Shown here in pieces: positions 1 through 9,009 of a stretch of 64,000 bases of DNA. The translations under genes and the position numbers were made by a program. The notes below the pieces were generated by a model that searched no databases, had not been told where the DNA came from, and saw only the letters and a program-made list of their open reading frames with translations. Source of the DNA: Marispirochaeta sp. (lineage in GTDB: Bacteria > Spirochaetota > Spirochaetia > JC444 > Marispirochaetaceae); the NCBI RefSeq assembly GCF_963668165.1, contig NZ_OY764212.1, positions 992,001-1,056,000 of the forward strand. Direction: 5' to 3'. Position 1 is the stretch's first letter. The number at the start of each line of letters is the position of its first letter.

Positions 1-220
1 CTCATCCATGACGCCGGTTCGCTGCCTTCATGGCTGCCTCTCGCTGCGGCCTGCAGTTACAGCAGAGCAGACTTCCGAAAACCCTCCTCCGCCATTATCA
101 AAGGACCGGTATCCGGAAGACATCCCCGGCTCTGCTGGACCGTGGATTCCTCCGATGAAGCCCGGCGTTGTCTTTCTGCCGGTGCAGCGGGAATAATCTC
201 AAACCGCCCCGAAGATCTGC
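1..220. other. left-edge non-coding stretch
   Basis: No gene can be supported here. All three minus-strand frames are broken by stops, and the one plus-strand frame open for about 60 codons has low-complexity, proline-rich content with no ribosome binding site. It lies downstream of the minus-strand lipoprotein operon. No convincing terminator hairpin was seen. Confidence 0.4.
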
Positions 221-1396
221 TCATTTTAAACGTTCACTGAATTCTGCACCCAGGATCTTACCCAGCTGCCGGTATGCTGATACAACCGTACTCCTGGAGT
301 TCCCGCCGATAACCGACTTTTTCATCTCCCCGGTTGAATAGGAAATACCCTCCGAGGCAAAATGCATCGCCTGGGCCGAACCGAGAACGGTAATATGAAT
401 TCTCCCTTCTTTTTCCGCGTACTCCGATATCCTGGTATTTCCGTAGATAAGCCAGCCGGCGCGCCCGTGGATCTCCCCCAGGCGGCGGGCAATCTCCCGC
501 GGATTTTCGCCGTAGCCTTCCATCCCGGGCTCAAGAATCTTCACATCAAACAGGTCAGAATCAAAAACCCCGGCAATACCAGAAGCAGTATAACTGCCTC
601 CGGTCAGATTACCCGCATTATCACGATCTGAAATCAGGACTCCCAGCACGATTTTGCTTTCCGCCTCCTTTACCCGGTACGGGAAAACCGCTTGAACAGT
701 ATTGACGGAGCGTTTGAGGGCATGAAAGGCATCCGCGGCACGAGTCCCGGGAAAGACAGGTTCACTGATACCTGCAAGTTCCCGCTCGAGATCCAGAGAT
801 ATATGGACAGCGCCGTTGCCCCGAAAAAAAGGTACCGGGGGTTTATATGATACAGCCCCATCTTCGGCAGAGAAAAAGAGGAGCAGGGATTCGCTGCCTG
901 GAATGGCAACGCCGGGAATCGTATGCCGTACCAGAAGTCTCACATCGGAGAGTCCATCAGCCTGTTCGCCGTAGATGACCCGGGCCTCGAAGGAAGAGGG
1001 AAACGGCCGTCCCAGCCCAACTGTCATTCCGGCAGTCAGGGGCTCTATTCTGATCTTTTCTACTATCCTGCGACTTTTCTCCAGAACTCTCACAATCTGC
1101 TCTTCTGTGTCCCCTGACAAAAACCTCTCGGAGCTGAGGGCTGCCAGATATGCCTTGAGCGCCAGATAAGGCCTGTCCGCTGCAAGAAGGCGGTCTCCTT
1201 TCTGCTCGCTGGGTACAGGAGAATCATCTCCTTCGACTGCCGGCACAACCCCTGAAACATCCGGTGCCGCGTAATCACCCTCCTGGTAAGCCGCATCCGC
1301 TTTGGAACCTGATGCGGACGCACATCCGGTCAAAGCGATGAGACAAACAATGAGTAGAACGAGTATCAGGTATAAGTACGGTTTCCAACGGGCCAT
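221..1396 (-). CDS. predicted lipoprotein, CsgG/FlgT-middle-like C-terminus
   Basis: A 391-residue exported protein of unknown function. Residues 1-24 form a hydrophobic lipoprotein signal with an L-T-G-C lipobox, so Cys25 is the probable lipidated residue. A low-complexity acidic linker follows (about 30-65). The last 150 residues have alternating strands, including a segment near 265-310 with a VLGVLISD start and a terminal SAYRQLGKILGAEF helix, which resembles the CsgG/TolB-like fold seen in FlgT. This resemblance is by eye only. It is the last gene of a minus-strand operon, 23 bp after the 471-aa lipoprotein gene. A role in an outer-membrane assembly is inference. Confidence 0.6.
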   Translation of the reverse strand: MARWKPYLYLILVLLIVCLIALTGCASASGSKADAAYQEGDYAAPDVSGVVPAVEGDDSPVPSEQKGDRLLAADRPYLALKAYLAALSSERFLSGDTEEQIVRVLEKSRRIVEKIRIEPLTAGMTVGLGRPFPSSFEARVIYGEQADGLSDVRLLVRHTIPGVAIPGSESLLLFFSAEDGAVSYKPPVPFFRGNGAVHISLDLERELAGISEPVFPGTRAADAFHALKRSVNTVQAVFPYRVKEAESKIVLGVLISDRDNAGNLTGGSYTASGIAGVFDSDLFDVKILEPGMEGYGENPREIARRLGEIHGRAGWLIYGNTRISEYAEKEGRIHITVLGSAQAMHFASEGISYSTGEMKKSVIGGNSRSTVVSAYRQLGKILGAEFSERLK

Positions 1397-1419
1397 TACG
1401 CGATTACCTGCAGTGATAA

Positions 1420-2835
1420 TTAAAAAAGACCGGCATAAAAAGCAAGCTCATTTCCCCGCTGATACGCCGGCGAAAAGTTCTCCATACCTTCAATTCCCGG
1501 TGTAAGTGTATACACCAGGGATTCCAGATCCTCTATGGAACCAAGGAACCATACCTTGAACCTGGCCTCTCCGGAAGAGGCGGACAGCCGGGATATTTTT
1601 CGGACCCCGCCTTCCAGATCCTGAAGAAAACGCTTTACTGCCTGCTGCCCCGGGGAATTCAGAAGGATCAGTTCATAGGGGATTCCCTGAATCATGGCCC
1701 GTCCATAGGACTCCCGGGCCTCAGCTACCAGCTCCGGTAATAGTTCAAGAAAAACGCTTCCCAGGGCTAAACCGACAGCCTCCTGTTCTGATTCGGCACT
1801 GAAAGCGGGAGGCGATTCCCTGGAAGAGAGGGATGCAGCCTTGTCCCAGCTCAGGGTATCTATCAGGTTAATCTCTACCGAAGCGGTGGCATAAAATCCG
1901 CCGGAGTCACGGCGGGTCTTTATTTCTGAATCAACTTCAAGGTACATATCCGCTGTCAACTTTGCCGCAGTCCACTGGAGCAGCGGGACCTCTCCATTGG
2001 TCTCTTCAAGGTAGGTTTGCTGTTGTCCGTCACGTATAACTTCGACCTGGTCAGGATAACGGCAGGCATACCCGTGCTGTGTTAACAATCCGGCCAGCAC
2101 CCTGGCTGCCTCGATATCATAGGGGCCCCGATTTTCCGCTGACCGGCCTGTATGTATCATAAAAACAATACTGTTCAGATATTCCGTCAGCCGTTCTTTT
2201 TCCTCGTCATTCAGTTTGATCCGGCTGAATCCGGTTATATCCACGGAATCAGGCTCCTGTGTTTCCTGGGCCGACGTTCCGGGTTCGGACTTTGGTACCA
2301 CCGGCTGGCTGACAAGATACGGTGCAGCATAGGCAGGCATGGTCTCATCGCTGAGTCGTGCCTCTTTGCCACTCCCGGGAAGCAGCTCTTCCGGGAATCC
2401 TGCCTTTTGCAGATGGTTTATCAGCACAGGAAGATCCAGGCGTCCCCGGATAACCACGGTGCGGCCCTCAGAGCCGGGTGAATCCTCGACACCGAGAACC
2501 TCTATGCTGTTCTCGTGGTACATACTGTTTCTAATGGACACCGGTCCGGAAAAAAGCTTATCCAGGGCTTCCTGGTTCTTTAGTGCCGCCCCCGGCCCCA
2601 GCAGGGCTTCCGCAGCTTTTCGTGCTCCGTCCCGCAGGGCCGTCTCCATGGCCCGGTCCTCAGTCGTACCCTCTCCCTGACCGTACACCAGGGGCGCGGA
2701 ATACTCTGCAGAGAGAGCCTTCTCCTCTCCATCAGGAATTCCGGAAGACGGCTGTTCCACCGTCGCGCAGGAAAAAATAAAAGCCGATACCGCAGCCAGC
2801 ACTACCTGCCGGGTTATATGTCTTGTACGCGCCAT
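1420..2835 (-). CDS. LPP20-like lipoprotein
   Basis: A 471-residue lipoprotein. The signal peptide ends in F-S-C with Cys23 as probable lipidation site. Residues about 50-140 carry the LPP20-like pattern (G-x-G-x-T-x-x-x-A-x-x-x-A followed by an Ala-rich helix and a strand that reads as an expression-of-identity V-I-R-G-R-L-D). A second globular region (about 200-400) begins at an IKLNDEEKERLTEYLNS helix. LPP20 domains occur in surface lipoproteins and in the N-terminal part of the flagellar H-ring protein FlgT. The function here is unknown. It lies between the 259-aa exported protein and the 391-aa lipoprotein on the minus strand, with short gaps on both sides. Confidence 0.6.
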   Translation of the reverse strand: MARTRHITRQVVLAAVSAFIFSCATVEQPSSGIPDGEEKALSAEYSAPLVYGQGEGTTEDRAMETALRDGARKAAEALLGPGAALKNQEALDKLFSGPVSIRNSMYHENSIEVLGVEDSPGSEGRTVVIRGRLDLPVLINHLQKAGFPEELLPGSGKEARLSDETMPAYAAPYLVSQPVVPKSEPGTSAQETQEPDSVDITGFSRIKLNDEEKERLTEYLNSIVFMIHTGRSAENRGPYDIEAARVLAGLLTQHGYACRYPDQVEVIRDGQQQTYLEETNGEVPLLQWTAAKLTADMYLEVDSEIKTRRDSGGFYATASVEINLIDTLSWDKAASLSSRESPPAFSAESEQEAVGLALGSVFLELLPELVAEARESYGRAMIQGIPYELILLNSPGQQAVKRFLQDLEGGVRKISRLSASSGEARFKVWFLGSIEDLESLVYTLTPGIEGMENFSPAYQRGNELAFYAGLF

Positions 2836-2876
2836 TGTATATTCAGCACTCCTTGATACGAGCAGCGCTCAGATTG

Positions 2877-3656
2877 CTACATCTTCCAAATCAAACCCCC
2901 TTTCAGGGTTATTCCGTTATAACCATAACGATCATCCTCTTCAAGACCGGCCCTTCCGACCCAGGTGCAGTAACCTATCCCCAGGAGAACACGCCAGGAA
3001 TCGAGAACAAGCCAGGTAATTCCGATCTCGCCCATACCTCCGACATAGTCCACGCTAATCGGGTCTTCCCCTTCGCGGGGAAAATAGAGCCCCACCCCTG
3101 CCATACCCGATGGTATGATCTGAAGTCGTCCTATGTTCCAGACTAGCTGCATTCCCACATAGGGAAAAAACGGAAATCCCGGAACAGCTCCTTCCGCTAC
3201 CGGAAACTCAAGCCCCGCTACCGGATACAATCCCGAGAACCCCCGTGTCCCTGCAACCCGGATACCCGGAACCGCTGTCAAGGCTCCGGAGAAGTGTATG
3301 ACCCCTCCGACATAGCTTTGCACATCAAGGCCGCATGCGGACCGGGGAATCAGGATATCATCAATCCCGGGTTTTCCATAGACAACCCGGGCGATCCCTG
3401 CCTCCGGATACAGCTCCGTAATACTTACGAGAGCTGCGGGCTGCCCCCCTCCCGGTTTCCGGTTTTCTCTTACCAGCGAATGGACAAACATTTCATCACC
3501 GACCCTGAGCTCCATTGCCGGATCTACAGAAAAGACAATCTCCCGTTCTCTGACATGAAGCACCACAGGCCCCGGAACCGTCTGCTCAGGTAACACGGAA
3601 AAGGGAATCAGCAGCAATAAACTGAACACTGCAGCTGTTTTCAGGAGTATGCTCAT
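2877..3656 (-). CDS. exported protein, FlgT C-terminal-like then beta-rich
   Basis: A 259-residue protein with a cleavable signal peptide (about 1-23, ending near VLPEQ) and no lipobox. Residues about 30-95 look like the small beta-barrel found at the C-terminus of FlgT: a strand V-L-H-V-R-E-R, a hydrophobic M-E-L-R-V-G-D-E-M turn, then A-A-L-V-S-I-T-E-L-Y. From residue about 115 it is rich in alternating hydrophobic/glycine strands and ends G-G-L-I-W-K-M, as in a short outer-membrane barrel. It sits 17 bp after the 606-aa lipoprotein gene. Function unknown; periplasmic or outer-membrane location is inferred. Confidence 0.55.
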   Translation of the reverse strand: MSILLKTAAVFSLLLLIPFSVLPEQTVPGPVVLHVREREIVFSVDPAMELRVGDEMFVHSLVRENRKPGGGQPAALVSITELYPEAGIARVVYGKPGIDDILIPRSACGLDVQSYVGGVIHFSGALTAVPGIRVAGTRGFSGLYPVAGLEFPVAEGAVPGFPFFPYVGMQLVWNIGRLQIIPSGMAGVGLYFPREGEDPISVDYVGGMGEIGITWLVLDSWRVLLGIGYCTWVGRAGLEEDDRYGYNGITLKGGLIWKM

Positions 3657-3673
3657 CCCCGGAATTTCAGACC

Positions 3674-5494
3674 TCAGGAGGGACCCCCCGTCTCCGCAGG
3701 CTGGAATGCTAAGCGGTCCTCACCCTTTAGTACCAGAATGGAATCGAGCCGCAGGGTCCTGTCCACAGCCTCCAGCCAAAGCTGCAGTTCCTCCTGACCG
3801 CCTTCCGCCGTAAGAGATGCAAGAACTGAATCGTCATGGCTGATAATAATGTTATGTTCCCGGCGCGAGATCATGAGTAACACCTTGCCGTCTGCCCCGG
3901 CGGCAAGGGAAACAGAAGGAGTCTTTTCCTCTCCCAGTTTAAAACTGATACCAGCAGAGACGGACGGGTCTATAAACGAGAGGATAATCCGTCCAGCGGC
4001 ACTTTGCAGGGGTATAATGAACCCGGCCGGATTGTTCCTCCCGATGATCATCACGCTCGGCTCGCCATTCTCGCTGCTGCCGGAATCGTCGTTAACAATA
4101 ATACCATCGGGAACGGGAGTATCGAAGCCCTCCGCCATTGCCAGGGACCGGCCGTAACGCTCCCGCATGGCAAAACCGTAGATTCCGCCCTCCGAAGGGG
4201 ATTCCACAGACCGGATTCCGAACTCATCAAGCAGCCCGGAAAAGCCTCCTCCGATAATCGTACTAAAGCTGCTGCCCAAGAATCCTGTTATTGGAGGTAA
4301 ACTGACCTCGCCCTGATATTCCCCGTCTGCATACCAGCGCAGCCGCTGTAAAGATGCATGCGGTTCCAGCACACAGGCCAGATAGAGGGGAACATCGGCT
4401 TCTGTCCGGAGCAGAGGCATGGGAGCATAAAAATCATTACCTTTTAAAAGGAATCCGTCATCGTTCCGCTCAAGAGAGATTACCTGATTATCCTGCTGAT
4501 CGCGAACAGTAAAGACCGCACCGCTTTTTGAAAATATTCCCTTCATCTCCAGAACAAAGGCTTCCGGTTTCCCGTTTTTGAACGGAATCAGACTGGTATC
4601 GAAAACAAGGGCTTCTTCTGCCGAAAAACGGTAACCGAAGATTTCGGCATCAAGGGCCAGAAGAGGATTACCCTCTATGCGGGGCTCCGGCAGCTCTGTA
4701 CTGCCGCTTGACTGAAAGGTGCCCCGGAAATGGAAGAGAGAACTGTAGGATTCCCAAGGCCCCAGCTCTCCACGAGGAGTACCTTGATCGGTTGAAACAA
4801 AAGCTTCACCGCGCTTTTCCGCTCCTGAAAAGGAAAAATTGCCATTTTGCGGAGGAGGAAAGGGAAAATATTCTGCTGTAACCAGGTAAATTCCCGGGGT
4901 ACCAGGGACCTGCCAGCTCGCGAGTTGAAAACCATCTGCTACGCGACCCGCCGCTATGGTCCTGCCCCCCGCTTTCCAGCGGATATAGGGATCCTCCACC
5001 GCGCCCTGTTCCAGATCAGCGAAGAATACCATTCCTTCTCCGGGCAGTACCGTAGAGGGATACGCGCTGATGCCTTTTATATTACCGGCACTGGAGGAGA
5101 TAAAGAAGGGAAGCTCCAGTTCCGCCTCGTCGCTATCCTCATTCCGGGACCTGACAGAAACGATGTAGTAGCCCGGGACCAGATCAGTGGTCTCCAGCAG
5201 CACCACCGAAGCCTTGACGTCATATTCCCGTGTTGAAATCAGAGCACCGGAGCCCTTGTGCACGCTTACCAGAAGAAGGTCCGGCAGGGTTGAGTCTGAA
5301 TCAGATGCCAGGCTGACCGGTATCTGGTCCCCCGGTTCAAGCACTGAGCCCGCGGGTATCGTACTCAGCCGGATTGCGTTTGAAACGGCATAGATATCCA
5401 TAAGCCCTGATTCGCCGCATCCTGAAAAAGACAGAACCCAGATCAGGACGAGTACAATTGAGGATAAAGCTGTAGCCGCTCGCCGCATCTTCAT
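3674..5494 (-). CDS. LamG-like domain lipoprotein
   Basis: A 606-residue lipoprotein. The signal peptide (1-25) ends in F-S-G-C-G, giving Cys26 as the likely lipidated residue. Residues about 40-230 form Ig-like strands including a V-L-P-G-E-G motif. Residues about 250-440 look like a concanavalin/LamG-type sandwich (Y-L-A-C-V-L, then R-L-R-W-Y-A-D-G-E-Y, then G-G-G-F-S-G-L-L-D-E-F-G), and a second similar jelly-roll follows. Such domains bind carbohydrate or protein ligands at the cell surface. No Shine-Dalgarno precedes the ATG; an AT-rich TATTAT lies 9 nt upstream. It is 35 bp after the FecR-domain gene. Confidence 0.65.
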   Translation of the reverse strand: MKMRRAATALSSIVLVLIWVLSFSGCGESGLMDIYAVSNAIRLSTIPAGSVLEPGDQIPVSLASDSDSTLPDLLLVSVHKGSGALISTREYDVKASVVLLETTDLVPGYYIVSVRSRNEDSDEAELELPFFISSSAGNIKGISAYPSTVLPGEGMVFFADLEQGAVEDPYIRWKAGGRTIAAGRVADGFQLASWQVPGTPGIYLVTAEYFPFPPPQNGNFSFSGAEKRGEAFVSTDQGTPRGELGPWESYSSLFHFRGTFQSSGSTELPEPRIEGNPLLALDAEIFGYRFSAEEALVFDTSLIPFKNGKPEAFVLEMKGIFSKSGAVFTVRDQQDNQVISLERNDDGFLLKGNDFYAPMPLLRTEADVPLYLACVLEPHASLQRLRWYADGEYQGEVSLPPITGFLGSSFSTIIGGGFSGLLDEFGIRSVESPSEGGIYGFAMRERYGRSLAMAEGFDTPVPDGIIVNDDSGSSENGEPSVMIIGRNNPAGFIIPLQSAAGRIILSFIDPSVSAGISFKLGEEKTPSVSLAAGADGKVLLMISRREHNIIISHDDSVLASLTAEGGQEELQLWLEAVDRTLRLDSILVLKGEDRLAFQPAETGGPS

Positions 5495-5529
5495 GGTTTA
5501 TTAATAATATACTACTCTTTAAGGGAGGA

Positions 5530-6675
5530 TTAAAACTCCTCCAGCAGGCTGCTTTCTCCTGGACCGAAAAACTCCTCCATCAGACTCTCCTGGCCTTCGC
5601 CGCCAAGCTGTCCATAGAGTTTGAACCAGTGTTCGATCCTGGCAATCCGGGTCCGTTCTTCATGGCGACGCCGCATAAAGTTCCGGAAAAAATCCGAAAT
5701 ACGGACACCGCCCACTGCCTCGTCCCGCTCAATCCCGGACTCATCGAGATAACGGGAAAGTTCTGCGAGGCGGAAAAACGTCTGTCGATACAGGGGTATA
5801 ATGCTGCGCATCCGCGCCAGGGAAGGAGAAATTTCGGCGCGAAAACGGTAGAGATCACCACTTCCAAGGGGGGAAGAACCGTCGCTGCTGCGCCGGGCGT
5901 AATCTTCGAGCCTGGCCTGAAACCCTTCAAGGTCTGTATAGGCTTCGGCAAACCGGGGTTCAACCTGCTGAAACTGCTTAATATAGGCGCGGAAAAAAAC
6001 CGGCGCACCGGCTCGAAAGATCTCCATCCTGGTCTCCTGCCACTGACGCCTGAACTCGTCATGTGCATCAGGCTCAACAACCACGGGACTGATATTCTGT
6101 CCCGGAACCTTCTCCGCCCCGCGGCCCGCAGAAGCAATAACCTCCCGCTGATTCTGGTCCTGGCAGCTGACACTCCCCTCTTCGCAAAGGACGAGTACAC
6201 CGCCGTCGGGAGCTGTAACAACCTCGAACTCCGTTCCCCGCACTCCCATAACGGCGCTCTCGGTTTTAACAGAAAGCTCTTCACGTCCGCTGAGCCGGGC
6301 CACCTTGAGGCTCAGAGAGCCGGTAAACACCTCGATTCTTGTTTTTGCGCCCCCCTCTTCCAGGCTGGTTTCCACCCGAAAACTGGTGTTATTGCCGACA
6401 CTGATGCTGGTCCCCTGCTGTCGAAGGGTTGAAAGACTGAATTCCACCCTTCCGTCAGAGCCGGTCTGAATCGTGTCGATTGCTTCCAGGGGAAAGCCGA
6501 TATCCGAAGAAAAGAGTTCAACTATTTCACCGCCGCGGTGAATATCTACTATTCCTTCCAGGTACTCAATCCTGCCGACCTCCTGAGCCGTGACTGCAAA
6601 AGGAACAATAGAGAATACCAGCATTACCAGAATAAATACTGTTCTTCGCCTCAAAACCGCCGCGGTAAACCTCAT
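5530..6675 (-). CDS. FecR-domain protein
   Basis: A 381-residue exported protein. The start at 6675 is preferred over an upstream in-frame start because AAGGAG lies 7 nt before it. The signal peptide is about 1-30, ending V-T-A-Q. Residues about 35-170 match the FecR domain: a G-x-V-x-I-x-R-G-G-E segment, then V-G-N-N-T-S-F, then a V-K-T-E-S-A-V-M-G-V-R-G-T-E-F core. The remaining 200 residues are helical and charged. In the FecR family this domain occurs both in anti-sigma regulators and in stand-alone periplasmic proteins. No transmembrane helix or sigma factor is next to it, so a structural periplasmic role is more likely. It is the first gene of the envelope operon, 31 bp after pepT. Confidence 0.75.
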   Translation of the reverse strand: MRFTAAVLRRRTVFILVMLVFSIVPFAVTAQEVGRIEYLEGIVDIHRGGEIVELFSSDIGFPLEAIDTIQTGSDGRVEFSLSTLRQQGTSISVGNNTSFRVETSLEEGGAKTRIEVFTGSLSLKVARLSGREELSVKTESAVMGVRGTEFEVVTAPDGGVLVLCEEGSVSCQDQNQREVIASAGRGAEKVPGQNISPVVVEPDAHDEFRRQWQETRMEIFRAGAPVFFRAYIKQFQQVEPRFAEAYTDLEGFQARLEDYARRSSDGSSPLGSGDLYRFRAEISPSLARMRSIIPLYRQTFFRLAELSRYLDESGIERDEAVGGVRISDFFRNFMRRRHEERTRIARIEHWFKLYGQLGGEGQESLMEEFFGPGESSLLEEF

Positions 6676-6706
6676 TACGTTTCTCCTTATCTGATCCGGA
6701 AATTTA

Positions 6707-7969
6707 TCACGAAGGGGGCGGGCTTTCAATTTCACCCCATAAGAGAGCCAAAGCTAATATTGTTTCGGCAGCATAGGTCATAACCTCGAGGGACGCCCAT
6801 TCAGACAGGCTGTGGAAGTTGTGCCCGCCGGTAAAAAGATTCGGCGTGGGTATCCCCAGTTCCGAAAGCCTGGCCCCGTCGGTACCGCCCCGGATAGAAG
6901 TCATTATCGGATTCAAACCCAGGGAGGAAACAGCCTTGCGGGCCAGATCAACAACCAGGGGATCCTTTTTAAAGGCATCGCGCATGTTGAGATACTGCTT
7001 TACCCAGGCTACCTTTACCTTTCCCCCGGGATAGGCGGCCTCCAGGGCGGAGGCAAAGCTTCTGAGGGCCTCTACACGGCGCTCTACCTCATCCATTTCA
7101 AAATCCCGCAGAATCATCGTCAGTTCAGCCTTTTCCGTATGCCCTGATACCTCGACACCATGATAGAAGCCGTATCGCCCGTCAGTGGCCTCGGGGCTTT
7201 CACTGCGGGGAAGCATCCCCAGGAAACTTCCAAGCATGCTTATCGCGTTGACCAGCCGGCCCCGGGCGCGTCCGGGATGAGCTGCCACACCGAAAAAGCT
7301 GATATCAGCCCGGTAAGCGGTAAAACACTCCGCTTCCAGCGTACCTGATTCATCACCGTCCAGGGTGTAACAGCAGCGGCTTTGTATTCTGTCCCGGGGA
7401 AAACGGTCCATCCCCTTGCCGGTCTCTTCATCCGGAGTAAAGATAATCTCCAGAGGCCCATGGGGGAGCTCGGGATTGGCCTGGAGGTACTCAATGGCAG
7501 CCATAATCTCTGCAATACCGGCCTTGTCGTCCGCACCCAGCAGGCTTGTGCCGTCGGAGGTGATTATGGTGTCTCCCTTGCGCGAGGCAAGGTCGGTCAT
7601 GCGCTCCGGATCAAGGATCACAGAATTTTTAAGCTCAATGGCAGTCCCCTGCCATCTGCGGTGGATGATGGGAGAAACATCCTTGCCGGAGACATCGGGG
7701 GAGGTATCCACATGGGCCATGAATCCAACCGTGGACGCACCGGGACCGACACCCCGGGCAGACAGGCGGCCGATCAAAAAACCCTGATCATCCAGCTCGA
7801 CGGCGACCCCCATCTCCTCCAGTTCCGAGGCCAGAAGATGCAGAAGCTCCCACTGGCGGCTGGTAGTGGGAGAACCTGTTCCGTGGGGGTCCGAAGTGGT
7901 CCAGATCTTCGCATAGCGAATAAAACGCTGTAAAAGTTTTTCTGAGGAAATCCGTTCAGGTGTTTGCAT
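6707..7969 (-). CDS. pepT: peptidase T (tripeptidase)
   Basis: A 420-residue zinc aminotripeptidase of the M20 family, which removes the N-terminal residue from tripeptides in the cytoplasm. The family hallmarks are present: H-V-D-T-S-P-D (His86, Asp88), A-D-D-K (Asp147), D-E-E-T-G (Glu181/Glu182), R-G-G-T-D-G, and the C-terminal G-G-H-N-F-H-S metal site. Length matches the family norm of about 410. The start at 7969 is chosen from family alignment; a longer open frame extends upstream. No Shine-Dalgarno is visible, and a TATACT hexamer ends 9 nt before the ATG. Divergent from the DUF2156 gene. Confidence 0.93.
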   Translation of the reverse strand: MQTPERISSEKLLQRFIRYAKIWTTSDPHGTGSPTTSRQWELLHLLASELEEMGVAVELDDQGFLIGRLSARGVGPGASTVGFMAHVDTSPDVSGKDVSPIIHRRWQGTAIELKNSVILDPERMTDLASRKGDTIITSDGTSLLGADDKAGIAEIMAAIEYLQANPELPHGPLEIIFTPDEETGKGMDRFPRDRIQSRCCYTLDGDESGTLEAECFTAYRADISFFGVAAHPGRARGRLVNAISMLGSFLGMLPRSESPEATDGRYGFYHGVEVSGHTEKAELTMILRDFEMDEVERRVEALRSFASALEAAYPGGKVKVAWVKQYLNMRDAFKKDPLVVDLARKAVSSLGLNPIMTSIRGGTDGARLSELGIPTPNLFTGGHNFHSLSEWASLEVMTYAAETILALALLWGEIESPPPS

Positions 7970-7978
7970 GGTGCGGCG

Positions 7979-7984
7979 AGTATA
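7979..7984 (-). promoter_or_regulatory. candidate -10 for pepT
   Basis: On the minus strand this reads TATACT and lies 9 nt before the pepT ATG, where a Shine-Dalgarno would otherwise sit. No good -35 is visible 17 bp upstream. A leaderless or near-leaderless transcript is inferred. Confidence 0.35.
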
Positions 7985-7994
7985 CCATGATCTG

Positions 7995-8023
7995 TTGCTT
8001 TTTAGTAGGTGATTATCTATATT
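7995..8023 (+). promoter_or_regulatory. candidate promoter of the DUF2156 gene
   Basis: TTGCTT at 7995-8000, a 17-bp spacer and TATATT at 8018-8023. The -10 ends 6 nt before the ATG at 8030, so the transcript would begin at or beside the start codon. Confidence 0.5.
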
Positions 8024-8029
8024 GGTGCC

Positions 8030-8926
8030 ATGCAGATACCAAGCTATCCTGAGTTTTCGCCTATAAAACTGGAGATGCGGGACGAGCTCCACCCACAATT
8101 ATCTCATCTCAAATTCGGCATTTCGGAGTTTACATTTGCCAACCTGTTTCTGTTTCGCAAGACCTACGACTACCGGCTGAGCCGGCTCAATGACGGCGGA
8201 ATTGTTATCTCCGGCAGGAAAGAGGGTGAAGACTTCGCCATGCTCCCATTTGGGCTCCCCGACGATGAGACCCTGATCAGTCTTTTTTCGGACCATCTGT
8301 ATATCAAGAACCTGGCCGAACCCTATGCCGCAGCGGGTCAGATCGATCTTGAACGTAAGGGATTTTGCGTCATTGAGGACCGCGACAATTTTGACTACCT
8401 TTATCTTACTAAAGACCTGGCCCACCTTCCGGGAAAGAAGTACCACAAAAAGCGTAATCTTGTAAAACAGTTCATTAATAACTATGAATATTCGGAAGTA
8501 AAAATCGATGCCGATAATATTAAAGACGCCTTTTCCGTCGCACGGCAATGGGCGGATGACCGTGATGATCCAGGCGATACAGCGGCGGCTGTCGAAGCCC
8601 TGGAACTCAAAGACATTCTGGATCTCTGCGGGTATCTCTATTACGCGGATGGGGTTCCAGCGGCCTATGTACTGGGAGAACCGATTGCCCGGGGAAAGGG
8701 TTTCGTAGTCCATTTCGAAAAGGCCGTGGGCAGCTACAAGGGGATCTATCAGTTTATCAACAAGGCCTTTGCCTCCATTCTTCCCCACAATATCTCGTTC
8801 ATTAACCGGGAACAGGACCTGGGAGACCAGGGACTCAGACAGGCCAAGATGACCTATCGTCCCACTGGTTTTGTCAAAAAATACCGCGTATATATTGATC
8901 CGACCTGCCCCTGTCCCCAGGAATAA
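8030..8926 (+). CDS. DUF2156 (LPG-synthase C-terminal-like) protein
   Basis: A 298-residue cytoplasmic protein of the DUF2156 family, a double GNAT-type fold related to the catalytic half of phosphatidylglycerol lysyltransferase. Supporting segments: F-P-like start Y-P-E-F-S-P-I, E-F-T-F-A-N-L-F, K-Y-H-K-K-R-N-L-V near residue 140, and Y-Q-F-I-N-K-A-F then I-N-R-E-Q-D-L-G near the C-terminus. There is no membrane domain, so lipid aminoacylation is not established. The ATG at 8030 is preferred over the GTG at 8009 because relatives start M-x-x-P-x-Y-P-E-F. The function is unknown. Divergent from pepT. Confidence 0.8.
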   Translation: MQIPSYPEFSPIKLEMRDELHPQLSHLKFGISEFTFANLFLFRKTYDYRLSRLNDGGIVISGRKEGEDFAMLPFGLPDDETLISLFSDHLYIKNLAEPYAAAGQIDLERKGFCVIEDRDNFDYLYLTKDLAHLPGKKYHKKRNLVKQFINNYEYSEVKIDADNIKDAFSVARQWADDRDDPGDTAAAVEALELKDILDLCGYLYYADGVPAAYVLGEPIARGKGFVVHFEKAVGSYKGIYQFINKAFASILPHNISFINREQDLGDQGLRQAKMTYRPTGFVKKYRVYIDPTCPCPQE

Positions 8927-9009
8927 CAATTTTCGTATTAACACGGAAGGAAAATACAGAGTATAGTCGGAATAAAGGACCGGGATCACGGACCGAAAGG
9001 AGCAGAGAT

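Noticed and set aside
8..196. 62-codon plus-strand open frame at the left edge
   Set aside because: Proline-rich, no ribosome binding site, and no resemblance to a known protein.
5629..6432. 267-codon open frame antisense to the FecR-domain gene
   Set aside because: No known motif; the opposite strand has a signal peptide and FecR core with a good ribosome binding site.
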